Of a DNA stretch of 64,000 nucleotides, positions 36,401 to 43,503 are shown piece after piece (the stretch's first letter is position 1; each line of letters begins with the position of its first letter). Source of the DNA: UBA1181 sp963654355 (GTDB lineage Bacteria > Bacteroidota > Bacteroidia > Bacteroidales > Paludibacteraceae); contig CAVKBM010000001.1 of assembly GCA_963654355.1 (NCBI GenBank), positions 166,223 through 230,222 on the forward strand, written 5' to 3'. Below the pieces are notes generated by a model. The model worked only from the letters and a program-made list of their open reading frames with translations. It was not told the origin of the DNA and searched no databases. A program made the position numbers and the translations under genes.

Positions 36401-36530
36401 GGCAGGTGTGGAATTGTCAGTCTTGAACGGAGTTGCAAAAGAAAATGTATTAAATTTAAATTCAGGTGTTTACATTGGTATAATGAAGTTGGATGATACT
36501 TTAAAGTACATCAAGTTTATTGCAGAGTAA
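30417..36530 (+). CDS. Giant secreted repeat protein (three ~400-residue modules plus GCDSI repeats)
   Basis: The ATG at 30417 (MKNRFRRFLSCVFVVG, about 2037 residues) gives the better signal peptide; another in-frame ATG lies at 30411. Three diverged modules of roughly 400 residues follow. Each has a FYANDDCKA-type start, an HYR-like segment (DNCTS, YKITDxAGN, YEVERKT) and a phrase like YIGYEDIAEKTTVRWFDNEVEN. From about residue 1215 come about eleven GCDSIxxLxLxV repeats. Five of these have a 50-residue period, and the second and third 150-bp units are identical. The C-terminus (FMVYSLAGVELSVL, LNSGVYIGIM, YIKFI) resembles the second half of a T9SS type A sorting domain without a clear YPNP motif. 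I infer a secreted adhesin-like protein; there is no enzymatic motif. Confidence 0.85.
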   Translation: MKNRFRRFLSCVFVVGVLVQSVSAVASAGEETTTEPDTVVCGSKLELTLDGKTKKFNASLKSPTKSGTLTSSERGEFTYVLHYATGNAKNYLTDIDGTINPSGAKLTVADIKNYTYTWYKKSVKEEDFTQIDDASTSQYAPSIYNNQDVFRLVRTSPGGYCSDTIEWDVVFAPELELQIDPDQSSGVHVIQKELSFYANDECKAKFRGFDYLPSFRFSSESTVPSDYDISDTVAYYWREVNSGDGIELRPTDSVEVQSGENLFMIIGLRYYDVRDGEMKENYPSAFDNMWRTVTLTDTVRPKIVSPGLSDGNIYQPVGVNDSVSGVVPFSVTEAEIRSSISDNCTATESLKLSYSLDKGNTYNDFSGFNSMLNVYTQPTQTVSYKITDEAGNERVTDVTYEVERKTLHEGVLYAVVRDTTVESSKVPFVWYGETFEGEGATKVVGAAHLTLHVAKQKEIDTTMVICAASYTFEDRVYQKGKSQFKYTAKGEAGNDVTYNVDLYVVGEIDGFSKDTVRKDVCANTLEYIGFEDVAEKTSVRWYDDEVENTKTYNVKKRDIRVDGLADRIYKAIYTTTEGYCPDTAVFALSVGHNFEISQTSTIIVNSDDNCMANVLVKDYAPKVKDLCGIAAFDTVIYMSVNNGEAIKVEKDTRYEFADGDQVKWTVGTEKTTVSTTQTVSVTDATLPIVAAEGISYGNTVQPVKDSATGVVRFNVPLTDITEHVSDNCTSNEDLTIEYSLDGSSFNTFNGEDFELNVYKQPSLSISYKITDKAGNTTTSAVIYEVERKTMHDGVQYAIVRDTTVKSSKVPFVWHGVTFNEDGETQAVGAAHLTLHVVKPVSVDTSMVICDATYMVNGQSYEKGRHSFSYTVEHENGADTTFNASLFVVGVIKDFSKDTVVSYSCGPSLKYIGYEDIAEKTTVRWFDNEVENNDVRGNKRRDIHTDGITDNFYKVIYSTSEGYCPDTAYYLLAAEHDFEINKVKPMNFYANDDCKAHVLLRKYAPSVNDLCVTTEFDTVVYITVNEGEKIKVLNDTYYDFAEGDKVYWAVGLENEGAGQFQTVSVIDTISPSISVDGISLGKRKISVSDTITGAVDFNILLEDIRENISDNCTSVSDLAIEYGLDGNTFVPFSGEKFTLNAFNKTDLTVYFQVADKSGNKKIASVTYEIDRDADGYAFTRDTFVCNGGLPLRWNGSDFTTSGESIEIGAVRLTVHEWNLRERTQTEVACDKFEWIDGKTYTESTKSVFVKENGIELCDSVIRLDLTILKTTYGEDAQDVCEKDLPLVWNGFEVDSDTTIVLQNVAGCDSILTLKLNVLKTTYGEDIQNVCEKDLPLVWNGFEVNSDTTIVLQNVSGCDSILTLKLNVLKTTYGEDIQNVCEKDLPLVWNGFEVNSDTTIVLQNVSGCDSILTLKLNVLKTTYGEDIQNVCEKDLPLVWNGFEITSDTTIVLQNVAGCDSILTLKLNVLKATYGAEELTVCESVLPIEWNGFKVERDTIIVLENAAKCDSIVSLKLEVNPTLRSEFSAVGESVYIWNDKVYTKSGTYRDTFTSVTGCDSVVTMNLQITYKNVPITERVISCGSYLWNDTLLEESGLYFDTIPTLKGDSVISIMLTVNKPTYAKDTIVRNHCQSELPVFWEGNLLDPGMNTFHLENHLGCDSIVYVRLNVWPLYDDTLTIHACDAFVMNGKTLTTSGVYTDTLSSMTGCDSIVTVNLTVNTSFEMDAVDTVFVGDTYTKYGLNITFDKDQILEKNVYLETESGCDSLIHLTFVVRSKKFEIELTNVTGGFQTLDGNVVFCEEHNVEINYHITSGKADAYKVMFDAEAVSQGFREIEGEVTDTVGTISFSVPEDVFPNSYKAFVQFYDDGYASDQIIATFYVGYGSDMFVVNSKNEISLKENIYRFSEFQWYKNGAAIEGANSMAYQESQILDGVYVLGVKTIDGKETVVCGKQIKGAEILNVWIANNTSISRNGVATLYVEGLTSAEMERAKFMVYSLAGVELSVLNGVAKENVLNLNSGVYIGIMKLDDTLKYIKFIAE
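34215..34964 (+). repeat. 150-bp in-frame tandem repeats (five units)
   Basis: Units begin at 34215, 34365, 34515, 34665 and 34815 with an exact 150-bp period, each encoding 50 residues centred on CEKDLPLVWNGFE and GCDSILTLKLNVLK. The units starting at 34365 and 34515 are base-for-base identical. The first and fourth differ slightly, and the fifth is clearly diverged. This points to recent duplication and possible copy-number variation. Confidence 0.92.
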
Positions 36531-36550
36531 GAGAAAACTAATTAATAGTG

Positions 36551-36582
36551 AGGCGCAGGTGGTATTCCATTTGCGCCTTTTT
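36551..36582 (+). terminator. Rho-independent terminator after the giant repeat gene
   Basis: Stem AGGCGCA (36551-36557) and TGCGCCT (36572-36578) with a 14-base loop and a T-run. Confidence 0.75.
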
Positions 36583-36637
36583 GTCTATGTATTAGATGAA
36601 TTTGTATTGAACAATATAGAAACTGAGAAAACTATTA

Positions 36638-36666
36638 TTGTTTTTTTAGTTTTTTCCTTACTTTTG
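36638..36666 (+). promoter_or_regulatory. Promoter of the TetR-RND efflux operon
   Basis: TTG (36638-36640), 18 bases, then TACTTTTG (36659-36666), matching the Bacteroidota -33/-7 consensus. It lies 73 bases before the TetR-family start, leaving room for an operator; no obvious palindrome was identified by eye. Confidence 0.6.
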
Positions 36667-36738
36667 CACTGGTAAAAAATCATAGTAGCTATTCTCAAAA
36701 TATATAGAGAGAGGGTATATAGGAAGGAAATACTGAAA

Positions 36739-37350
36739 ATGGAAAATGAGGTGCGAGAAAAAATAATAAGTGGAGCGTTAGACTTGTTCATTTCACAGGG
36801 AATAAAATCTGTAACGATGGATAAGATTGCTGCGTCTCTTACTATGTCAAAACGAACGATCTATGAATATTTTGAAAATAAAGAGGCATTAGTTTCTGCT
36901 TGCTTACTCCATTTTAAAGAGATGAATGAAACGGAAACAAATCGCGTAAGGGATAGTTGTAACTGTTCTTTTTCTGCACTTTTAGTTTCATTCAGATATA
37001 CGATATTGATGCTTAGGCGTATCAATACGAATTTCATAGACGATGCTAAGTTAATGTTTCCAAAACGATTTGAGCAGGCAAAAATGTCGAGAGGAGCTTT
37101 GTGCGAATCATTTCAAACATATATAGAGAAATCTCAAAGAGAGGGTCATATTAAGTCGGAATATTCGGCGCAGGTGTTAGCTCAGCTCTATTATAATATG
37201 TTGTTCTCATTACAAGAAAAAGGTGCGTATGATTTGCGAGAGCAGAGCATTTCTGAAGTCTTGTATACAGTTTGCAAAGTTTTTTTTAGAGGTGTGGCAA
37301 CAGAGGAGGGCTATGAAATGATCAAGGCATATTTAGAAGTGGAGATATAG
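36739..37350 (+). CDS. TetR/AcrR-family transcriptional regulator
   Basis: This 203-residue protein has an N-terminal helix-turn-helix of the TetR class (about residues 8-55: ALDLFISQGIKSVTMDKIA, MSKRTIYEYFENKEALV) and a variable helical C-terminal ligand-binding domain. It is the first gene of a unit followed 35 bases later by TolC, adaptor, RND pump and PII-like genes. The simplest reading is a local repressor that is released by a pump substrate. The substrate cannot be deduced. Confidence 0.9.
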   Translation: MENEVREKIISGALDLFISQGIKSVTMDKIAASLTMSKRTIYEYFENKEALVSACLLHFKEMNETETNRVRDSCNCSFSALLVSFRYTILMLRRINTNFIDDAKLMFPKRFEQAKMSRGALCESFQTYIEKSQREGHIKSEYSAQVLAQLYYNMLFSLQEKGAYDLREQSISEVLYTVCKVFFRGVATEEGYEMIKAYLEVEI

Positions 37351-37385
37351 AAATAAGGTGAAACATTGTAAAATACGAAAAAGAG

Positions 37386-38726
37386 ATGAAAAATTTTTTT
37401 TGGCGGAGCGTTGGTATGTTGATGCTGTTGTTTAGCTTGACGACTAAGGTTCATGCAGATGGAAATGACACAGCGTCAGTGGACCTTTTGATGGCTAAGG
37501 AAACCCCAAAGACGTTATCGTTTTCTTTAGAGGAAGCGAAGCAATATGCTTTGGAACATAATCGTTCTGTGCAGAATGCTTCGTATGATGTGCAGAAAGC
37601 GGAGGCAACTCGTTGGAAGTCAATCGCAAGTATGTTGCTTCAAGTCAGCGGGAATGTGAACTATTATAACATGTTGGGCTACAAGATGGAGATGTTAGGT
37701 ACAGAGATACCGATGCCCGCATATTTTGATTTTGGGGTTAGTGCATCTATGACAGTGAGCGGTTCACAGATAGTTTCTGTACAAGTAGCAAAATTGTCAA
37801 AACAGATCTATGAGACGACGATAAATAAGACGGAGCAGTCGGTTACATCTAATATTGAAACCTACTACGTTAACATTTTGGCTTTGCAAAAGACAGTTGA
37901 ATTGTTGGAGAAAAACCTTGAAAACCTTACGAATTTACATAACATGACCATAAACGCAGTCAAGGCTGGCGTCTCAGAGCAGAATGATGCTGATCAAGTT
38001 GAAATTCAGGTTTCATCGTTGGCAAGCAGTTTGAATACGACAAAGCGCTCTATTGAGGTTTTGTATAACTCCATTCGCCTTCTCACGGGTGCGGAGGCAG
38101 ATGATGAAATTGTGCTAACACAAACATTGGACGATGTCATCAATGCAGGTGAAATTCTCAACCTTTTGGGTACAAACTTTAATATTGAGGATAACTATGA
38201 TTACCAACTGCAGACAAAATCAACTGAGTTGAAAAAGAAACAATTAACACTAAGCAAGATGGCTTATGTGCCTACTCTTTCTGCTTTCTACTCTTTTGAC
38301 AAGAAGAAATATTGTTCTGACGAGGAAACATTTGATATGACGCCACCAAACACGGTCGGATTCAAATTAAGTGTGCCTATATTCTCAACAGGAAGTCGTT
38401 GGGCGGATGTCCGTGGTGCAAAGATGGACTATGCCAAGGAGGTCAACAATTTGAAAGATGCAACCCAAAATTTGAATATCCAGGAAAAACAGTTGCGATA
38501 CAACCTTACTTCATCATACGAAGATTACCAGATTCAGTCTAAGAATATTGAGGTGATGCAGCGTGTATTTAACAGCAATAGCGAGAAGTACAAATACGGA
38601 ACAATCTCAAGTTTGTCGTTGACGAACTCAAGTACAGATTTGATTTCAGCGCAAAACACTTATGTTAGTTCGTTGCTTTCAATGGTAACGGCATACGTTA
38701 ATTTGCGAAATCTTTTGAATAAATAA
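37386..38726 (+). CDS. TolC-family outer-membrane efflux channel
   Basis: This 446-residue protein has a signal peptide (about 1-25), then two outer-membrane-efflux-protein repeats of long coiled helices with beta segments (LEEAKQYALEHNRSVQNASYDVQKAEA, and the second repeat around residue 270-440). It would form the trimeric outer-membrane exit duct of the tripartite pump encoded by the next two genes. Unlike Escherichia coli, where tolC is elsewhere, it is part of the operon here, as is usual in Bacteroidota. Confidence 0.9.
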   Translation: MKNFFWRSVGMLMLLFSLTTKVHADGNDTASVDLLMAKETPKTLSFSLEEAKQYALEHNRSVQNASYDVQKAEATRWKSIASMLLQVSGNVNYYNMLGYKMEMLGTEIPMPAYFDFGVSASMTVSGSQIVSVQVAKLSKQIYETTINKTEQSVTSNIETYYVNILALQKTVELLEKNLENLTNLHNMTINAVKAGVSEQNDADQVEIQVSSLASSLNTTKRSIEVLYNSIRLLTGAEADDEIVLTQTLDDVINAGEILNLLGTNFNIEDNYDYQLQTKSTELKKKQLTLSKMAYVPTLSAFYSFDKKKYCSDEETFDMTPPNTVGFKLSVPIFSTGSRWADVRGAKMDYAKEVNNLKDATQNLNIQEKQLRYNLTSSYEDYQIQSKNIEVMQRVFNSNSEKYKYGTISSLSLTNSSTDLISAQNTYVSSLLSMVTAYVNLRNLLNK

Positions 38727-38750
38727 ATTTTGAAACAAAGAAAATACGAT

Positions 38751-39836
38751 ATGAGAAAATTGGAGAAAATTGGTTGGATCGCGATGTCGACCCTTGCATT
38801 GACCTTGGCAAGTTGTGGAGGTGAAAAGACAAATACAACAGAAGAGGTGACGTATGAAAAGGTTCGTACGGAGAAGGTTCTAAAACAAGAGATTGAGCGT
38901 CAGGTTGAATGTACTGGAGTTTTGGAAGGTTGGGAGACGATGAATGTTTCTCCTTCTCTGACAGGAATTATAGAGAAGAGATATAAAGATGTTGGAGATC
39001 GTGTTTCTGCGGGTGAGTTGCTCGTGCGTATGGATCAAACTCAGCTGAGACAGGCAAAGTTGAATTTAGATAACTATACGGTGGAGATGAAACGTATGGA
39101 TGCTCTGTTGGCAGGTGGTAATGTCACACAACAGACTTACGATCAAACGAAGTTGGCATATGATCAAGCTAAGGAACAATATGATTTCTTACAGACGAAT
39201 ACTTTCTTTAAGGCTACTTTCCCTGGTGTCGTTTCTGAAAGAAACTATGAGAGCGGTGAGCTGTATAATGGTGCAAAGCCAATTATCTCTGTTGTTCAAG
39301 TGAATGTTTTGAAGGTGATTGTAAATGTTCCAGAGGCATATTTCACGAAAATTAAGCAGGGAATGAAGTTGGATTTAGTGTCGGATATTTATCCAGATCA
39401 GACTTTCCCTGCTACAATTGAGGTGATTTATCCAACAATCGACTCAAATACACACACGTTCCAATGTAAGGTGAAAGTGCCTAATGGAAATATGAAACTT
39501 CGTCCAGGAATGTATGTTCACACAGTTGTTCCAGTAGGTAAGGACAATGTTGTCGTGGTTCCTTATCAATCAGTATTAAAATTGACAGGATCAAATGAGC
39601 GTTATCTGTTCTTGAATAAGGATGGAGTAGCAGAACGTGTTAAGGTTAAGATGGGGCAGCGTTACAATCGCTACATTGAGGTGTTTGCGGACGAGATTCA
39701 TGAGGGAGATGAGGTTGTGACGCAGGGACAGAATCGTTTGGTTGATGGTTCATTGCTTGAAGTGTTGACTTCCACCTATGAGGAAGAAGCTGCGGCAAAG
39801 TCGGCAGCTTGGGCAGATACAACTGAGAAGAAATAA
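38751..39836 (+). CDS. RND efflux periplasmic adaptor (membrane fusion) lipoprotein
   Basis: I chose ATG 38751 (MRKLEKIGWIAMSTLALTLASCGG, 361 residues) because it gives a clean lipoprotein signal with Cys at about residue 22; the upstream in-frame TTG at 38730 is unlikely. Domain order is that of HlyD/AcrA adaptors: beta-barrel and lipoyl parts (VSPSLTGIIEKRYKDVGDRVSAGELLVRMD), a short alpha-hairpin (about 95-150), a second lipoyl half (FPGVVSERNYESGELY), a beta-barrel domain and a membrane-proximal domain (VVPYQSVLKLTGSNERYLF). It links the inner-membrane pump to the outer-membrane channel. Confidence 0.92.
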   Translation: MRKLEKIGWIAMSTLALTLASCGGEKTNTTEEVTYEKVRTEKVLKQEIERQVECTGVLEGWETMNVSPSLTGIIEKRYKDVGDRVSAGELLVRMDQTQLRQAKLNLDNYTVEMKRMDALLAGGNVTQQTYDQTKLAYDQAKEQYDFLQTNTFFKATFPGVVSERNYESGELYNGAKPIISVVQVNVLKVIVNVPEAYFTKIKQGMKLDLVSDIYPDQTFPATIEVIYPTIDSNTHTFQCKVKVPNGNMKLRPGMYVHTVVPVGKDNVVVVPYQSVLKLTGSNERYLFLNKDGVAERVKVKMGQRYNRYIEVFADEIHEGDEVVTQGQNRLVDGSLLEVLTSTYEEEAAAKSAAWADTTEKK

Positions 39837-39884
39837 ATCAGTGGGAGTCCTATTTAGAAAACCTGAATTTTAAAGGAAGTAGAT

Positions 39885-42800
39885 ATGAGTATATATAAGT
39901 CAGCGATTGAGAATCCTGTCACCTCCATATTGGTGTTCGCAGCCGTGATGTTGATGGGAATCTTTGCCTACATAAAATTACCAATCGACCAGTACCCAGA
40001 GATTGAGCCACCATATATCGCCGTCATGACGACCTATGCTGGTGCTAATGCCAGTGAGGTGGAAACGAACGTGACAAAGTATTTGGAGAATAGTTTGAAC
40101 TCTATTGATGGATTGGACAAATTGACCTCAACTTCAAAGGATAACCTTTCTTTGGTGGCTTTGGAATTTGAATGGGGTGAAGATTTGGATGATGTCATCA
40201 ACGATATTCGATCGTATGTGGATATGACAAAGGATAATCTGCCAAGTGGATGTTCAAACCCTTTGATTATCAAGTTCAATAGTTCATCAATGCCAATTCT
40301 TCAGTTCGCAATTCAGGCGAAGGAGAGTTACGCAGGATTGGAGAAAATTTTGAATGATGATGTAGTTCCTCAGTTAAGTCGTGTGTCGGGTGTAGGTAAC
40401 GTAACCCTTTCTGGTGAGCCAGACAGATATGTATATGTAGACATTGACCAAAACCAGTTAGACGCATATAGTATCTCGTTGGAGACGGTTGGAAACGCTA
40501 TTTCTGGCAACAACTTGAATATGTCCTCCGGAAATATAAAGATGGATGCTGAGCAATATAACTTGCAGGTCCGAAGCGAGTATGCCGAAAGTTCTGAGAT
40601 TGAAAATATCGTAGTTACGACAACTTCAGACGGAAGACAAATTTACGTTCGTGATATTGCGACCGTTCGTGATACCATTAAGGACTTGACCTTGGATGAG
40701 AAAATGGATGGAGAGGAAGCCGTACGTTTGATGATTTCTAAGCAGACGGGTGGTAACTCCGTGCAGATTTGTAAGGATATAAAGGCGGAGTTGGCGAAGA
40801 TACAGAAGACGTTGCCTTCGGATATTAAGATATCAGAGATTTACGACTCATCAACGGAGATTACGAATGCAATTGATTCGTTGACGGAGTCTGTATTGTA
40901 TGCAGTTTTGTTCGTAGTATTAGTTGTTCTTTTCTTCTTAGGAAGATGGAGAGCAAGTATGATTATTGGTTTGACCATCCCGATATCGTTGTTAGTTGCG
41001 TTCCTTTATCTGCTTTTTGTTGATAGTTCCTTGAACATTATCTCAATGTGTTCTTTGTCTATTGCCGTTGGAATGGTGGTGGATGATGCCATTGTGGTGT
41101 TGGAGAATATTATGACGCATATAGAGCGGGGTGAAAGTCCGCGTGAGGCTTCTATTTATGCTACGAATGAGGTATGGGTTTCCGTTATTGCTACGACGGC
41201 GGTTATTGCAGCGGTGTTTATCCCGCTAACAATGTTGACGGGTATTGCAGGTATCTTGTTTAAGGAGTTGGGTTGGATTGTAACTATCGTATGTACAACT
41301 TCTACTTTCGCAGCTATTACATTGGTGCCAATGCTCTCGTCAAAACTGTTAAAGCAGAGAGGTGTCAGTGTAGATAAGAATGGGAAATTGATTCGTGAGA
41401 AAAAGGACACAAAAAAATTCTCATATCAAAACACGGTTGTACGTGCTTTAGACAAATTAGATGCCTTATATGCTAATTTGTTAAGGTGGTGTTTGAATCA
41501 TAAATTCATATCAATGGCTGCGATTGTAGGTTTCTTCGTCGTTTCTTTGATACCTGCATTGGCTGGAAAAGTGGGAACGGACTTTATGGCGGTGTCTGAT
41601 AATGGGCGTTTGTCTGTCACTGTTGAACTTTTACAAGGTACGCGTGTTGAAGAAACTGCAAAGTTTGCTCGTATGTTGGAGCACCGTTTCTATGATTTAG
41701 TGCCAGAGACGAAGAATATTTCTACAACATGTGGAACGAATGATGATGCGGGTATCTCCGCCCTCTTCTCCAATACGAAGTATAACACCATTGAGATGCG
41801 ATATAATGCAGACAAGAAGGGTACGCGAGAGCGAACGATTTGGGAGATTGCTGAAATTCTTCGTAAAGAGATTGCTTCCTATCCAGAGGTGGCAGACTAT
41901 AAGGTGGCCATCTCGTCTAATGGTAGTATGGGAGGTGAGAGTACGGTGGATGTTGAGGTTTATGGGTATGATTTCGATGTGACAAGTTCGTATGGCGAGG
42001 CTATCAAACATCTGATAGAGGAGAAATTACCAACGGCTCGTAACGTTGATGTCAGCCGTGATGATGATCGCCCTGAGTTGAAGATTGTTGTTGATAAAGA
42101 GAAAGCTTCTCGTCATGGACTCTCCTCGGCTGCTATATCTCAGTATGTCCGTAACCGTGTCAATGGTATGTCTGCTGGATATTTGAAAGAAGATGGAGAT
42201 GAGTATGACATTAAAGTTCGTTTGGTGGAAGAGAACAGAAATAGTATTTCCGCCATTGAAGATTTGTCTATTCCTTCGTCAACAGGTAATATTAAGTTGA
42301 GTGAGATAGCCTCTGTACAAGAATATTGGGGACCGCCAGAAATTGAGCGTAAGAGTCGACAGCGTTACTTGAAGGTTGAGGTTACTCCGTACGAGACATC
42401 TTTGGGAGAGTTGGCAGCTGATATTGAGAAATTACTGCCAGAGATTGATCGACCAACAGGTGTGACAGTGGTTCTCGCAGGAGACTATGAAGATCAACAA
42501 GAGTCATTTCAGGATATGGGTTTGTTGCTTCTGATTATTGTTATTCTCGTATATGTGGTGATGGCATCGCAGTTTGAATCGTATGCGAAACCGTTCTTGA
42601 TTATGATGTCGGTTCCGTTCGCATTCTCGGGTGTGATTTGGGCATTGTTTGTCACAAACACTTCGTTGGATATGATTGGATGTTTAGGTTGTATCATGTT
42701 GGTCGGTATCGTGGTGAAGAATGGTATTGTGTTGGTAGACTACATTAATTTGATGCGTGATAGAGGTTATGAGTTGAATGAGGCTATTGCATTGTCAGGA

Positions 42801-43097
42801 CAGTCTCGTTTACGCCCTGTATTGATGACCGCCGCTACAACTGTCTTAGGAATGTTGCCTATGGCTTTGGCAAAAGCCGATGGATCTGAGATGTGGGTCC
42901 CAATGGGTATCGTTGTGATAGGAGGTTTGCTTGTCTCTACGATAGTAACCTTGGTCATTGTCCCAGTGCTTTATGCGTTGATGTCAAAGCATGGGGAGAG
43001 AGACAATGAAGCGGAAGTTCGTGCGCAATACATCTTCATGGATATCAATCCAGACGAGAGTATGGCTGTTGAGGAGAACAATGATAGCCATAAATAG
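39885..43097 (+). CDS. RND-superfamily efflux pump, inner-membrane permease (HAE1-like)
   Basis: This 1070-residue proton-driven exporter has twelve predicted transmembrane helices and two large periplasmic loops. It begins MSIYKSAIENPVTSILVFAAVMLMGIFAYIKLP, typical of AcrB/MexB-like pumps. Helix 4 carries the paired Asp of the proton relay (GMVVDDAIVVLEN), which marks the hydrophobe/amphiphile class, not the heavy-metal class. The second half repeats the pattern (GIVVKNGIVLVDY, LRPVLMTAATTVLGMLPMAL). A short acidic cytoplasmic tail follows. Its operon partners supply the adaptor and channel, so the unit encodes a complete pump; the substrate is unknown. Confidence 0.94.
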   Translation: MSIYKSAIENPVTSILVFAAVMLMGIFAYIKLPIDQYPEIEPPYIAVMTTYAGANASEVETNVTKYLENSLNSIDGLDKLTSTSKDNLSLVALEFEWGEDLDDVINDIRSYVDMTKDNLPSGCSNPLIIKFNSSSMPILQFAIQAKESYAGLEKILNDDVVPQLSRVSGVGNVTLSGEPDRYVYVDIDQNQLDAYSISLETVGNAISGNNLNMSSGNIKMDAEQYNLQVRSEYAESSEIENIVVTTTSDGRQIYVRDIATVRDTIKDLTLDEKMDGEEAVRLMISKQTGGNSVQICKDIKAELAKIQKTLPSDIKISEIYDSSTEITNAIDSLTESVLYAVLFVVLVVLFFLGRWRASMIIGLTIPISLLVAFLYLLFVDSSLNIISMCSLSIAVGMVVDDAIVVLENIMTHIERGESPREASIYATNEVWVSVIATTAVIAAVFIPLTMLTGIAGILFKELGWIVTIVCTTSTFAAITLVPMLSSKLLKQRGVSVDKNGKLIREKKDTKKFSYQNTVVRALDKLDALYANLLRWCLNHKFISMAAIVGFFVVSLIPALAGKVGTDFMAVSDNGRLSVTVELLQGTRVEETAKFARMLEHRFYDLVPETKNISTTCGTNDDAGISALFSNTKYNTIEMRYNADKKGTRERTIWEIAEILRKEIASYPEVADYKVAISSNGSMGGESTVDVEVYGYDFDVTSSYGEAIKHLIEEKLPTARNVDVSRDDDRPELKIVVDKEKASRHGLSSAAISQYVRNRVNGMSAGYLKEDGDEYDIKVRLVEENRNSISAIEDLSIPSSTGNIKLSEIASVQEYWGPPEIERKSRQRYLKVEVTPYETSLGELAADIEKLLPEIDRPTGVTVVLAGDYEDQQESFQDMGLLLLIIVILVYVVMASQFESYAKPFLIMMSVPFAFSGVIWALFVTNTSLDMIGCLGCIMLVGIVVKNGIVLVDYINLMRDRGYELNEAIALSGQSRLRPVLMTAATTVLGMLPMALAKADGSEMWVPMGIVVIGGLLVSTIVTLVIVPVLYALMSKHGERDNEAEVRAQYIFMDINPDESMAVEENNDSHK

Positions 43098-43119
43098 TTA
43101 ACAAGTAAAAGTTGAAAAT

Positions 43120-43413
43120 ATGAAATCAGTAATGATAGTATTCAACCAGACGAATACAGATCGTGTTGAATATATGCTAGACCGCCTTGGGCTTCGAGGG
43201 TTCACCTTTTTTGAACAGGTTCAGGGAAGAGGTTCGAAAACAGGTCAGCCTCATAGAGGAACACACACATGGCCAGAGATGAATTCAGTTGTCATCACTG
43301 TAGTCGAAGATGATCAGGTGAAGACTCTTCTTGAGACGATAAAGAAGTTGGATCTACGCAATGAGGAAGTGGGTGTACGTGCTTTTGTTTGGAACGTAGA
43401 GCAGACAGTGTAG
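43120..43413 (+). CDS. Small PII-like protein linked to the RND pump
   Basis: This 97-residue protein has the ferredoxin-like beta-alpha-beta pattern of PII signal proteins (MKSVMIVFNQTNTDRVEYMLDRLGLRGFT, then SVVITVVEDDQVKTLLETIKKL). In place of the classical T-loop with its modifiable Tyr there is a shorter Gly/His-rich loop (GRGSKTGQPHRGTHTWP). It therefore belongs to the divergent PII-like group and not to GlnB/GlnK. It lies 22 bases after the pump gene and before the operon terminator. PII-like proteins next to RND genes are known in several bacteria. I infer a sensor or modulator of the pump; the loop His residues raise the possibility of metal or nucleotide binding. Confidence 0.7.
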   Translation: MKSVMIVFNQTNTDRVEYMLDRLGLRGFTFFEQVQGRGSKTGQPHRGTHTWPEMNSVVITVVEDDQVKTLLETIKKLDLRNEEVGVRAFVWNVEQTV

Positions 43414-43462
43414 ATTATTGATTGATTAATAAACGACAGCGTTCCATGCGCTAATGTTAGGG

Positions 43463-43494
43463 AGGACTGCCTTGGAGTGGCAGTCCTCTCTTTT
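43463..43494 (+). terminator. Terminator of the RND operon
   Basis: Perfect 9-bp stem AGGACTGCC (43463-43471) and GGCAGTCCT (43479-43487) with a 7-base loop, then CTCTTTT. It lies between the operon and the convergent ATPase gene. Confidence 0.8.
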
Positions 43495-43503
43495 GTTATA
43501 TGC

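Noticed and set aside
41731..41982. Plus-strand alternative frame inside the RND pump
   Set aside because: It overlaps conserved periplasmic-loop coding sequence and shows no independent motif or start signal.
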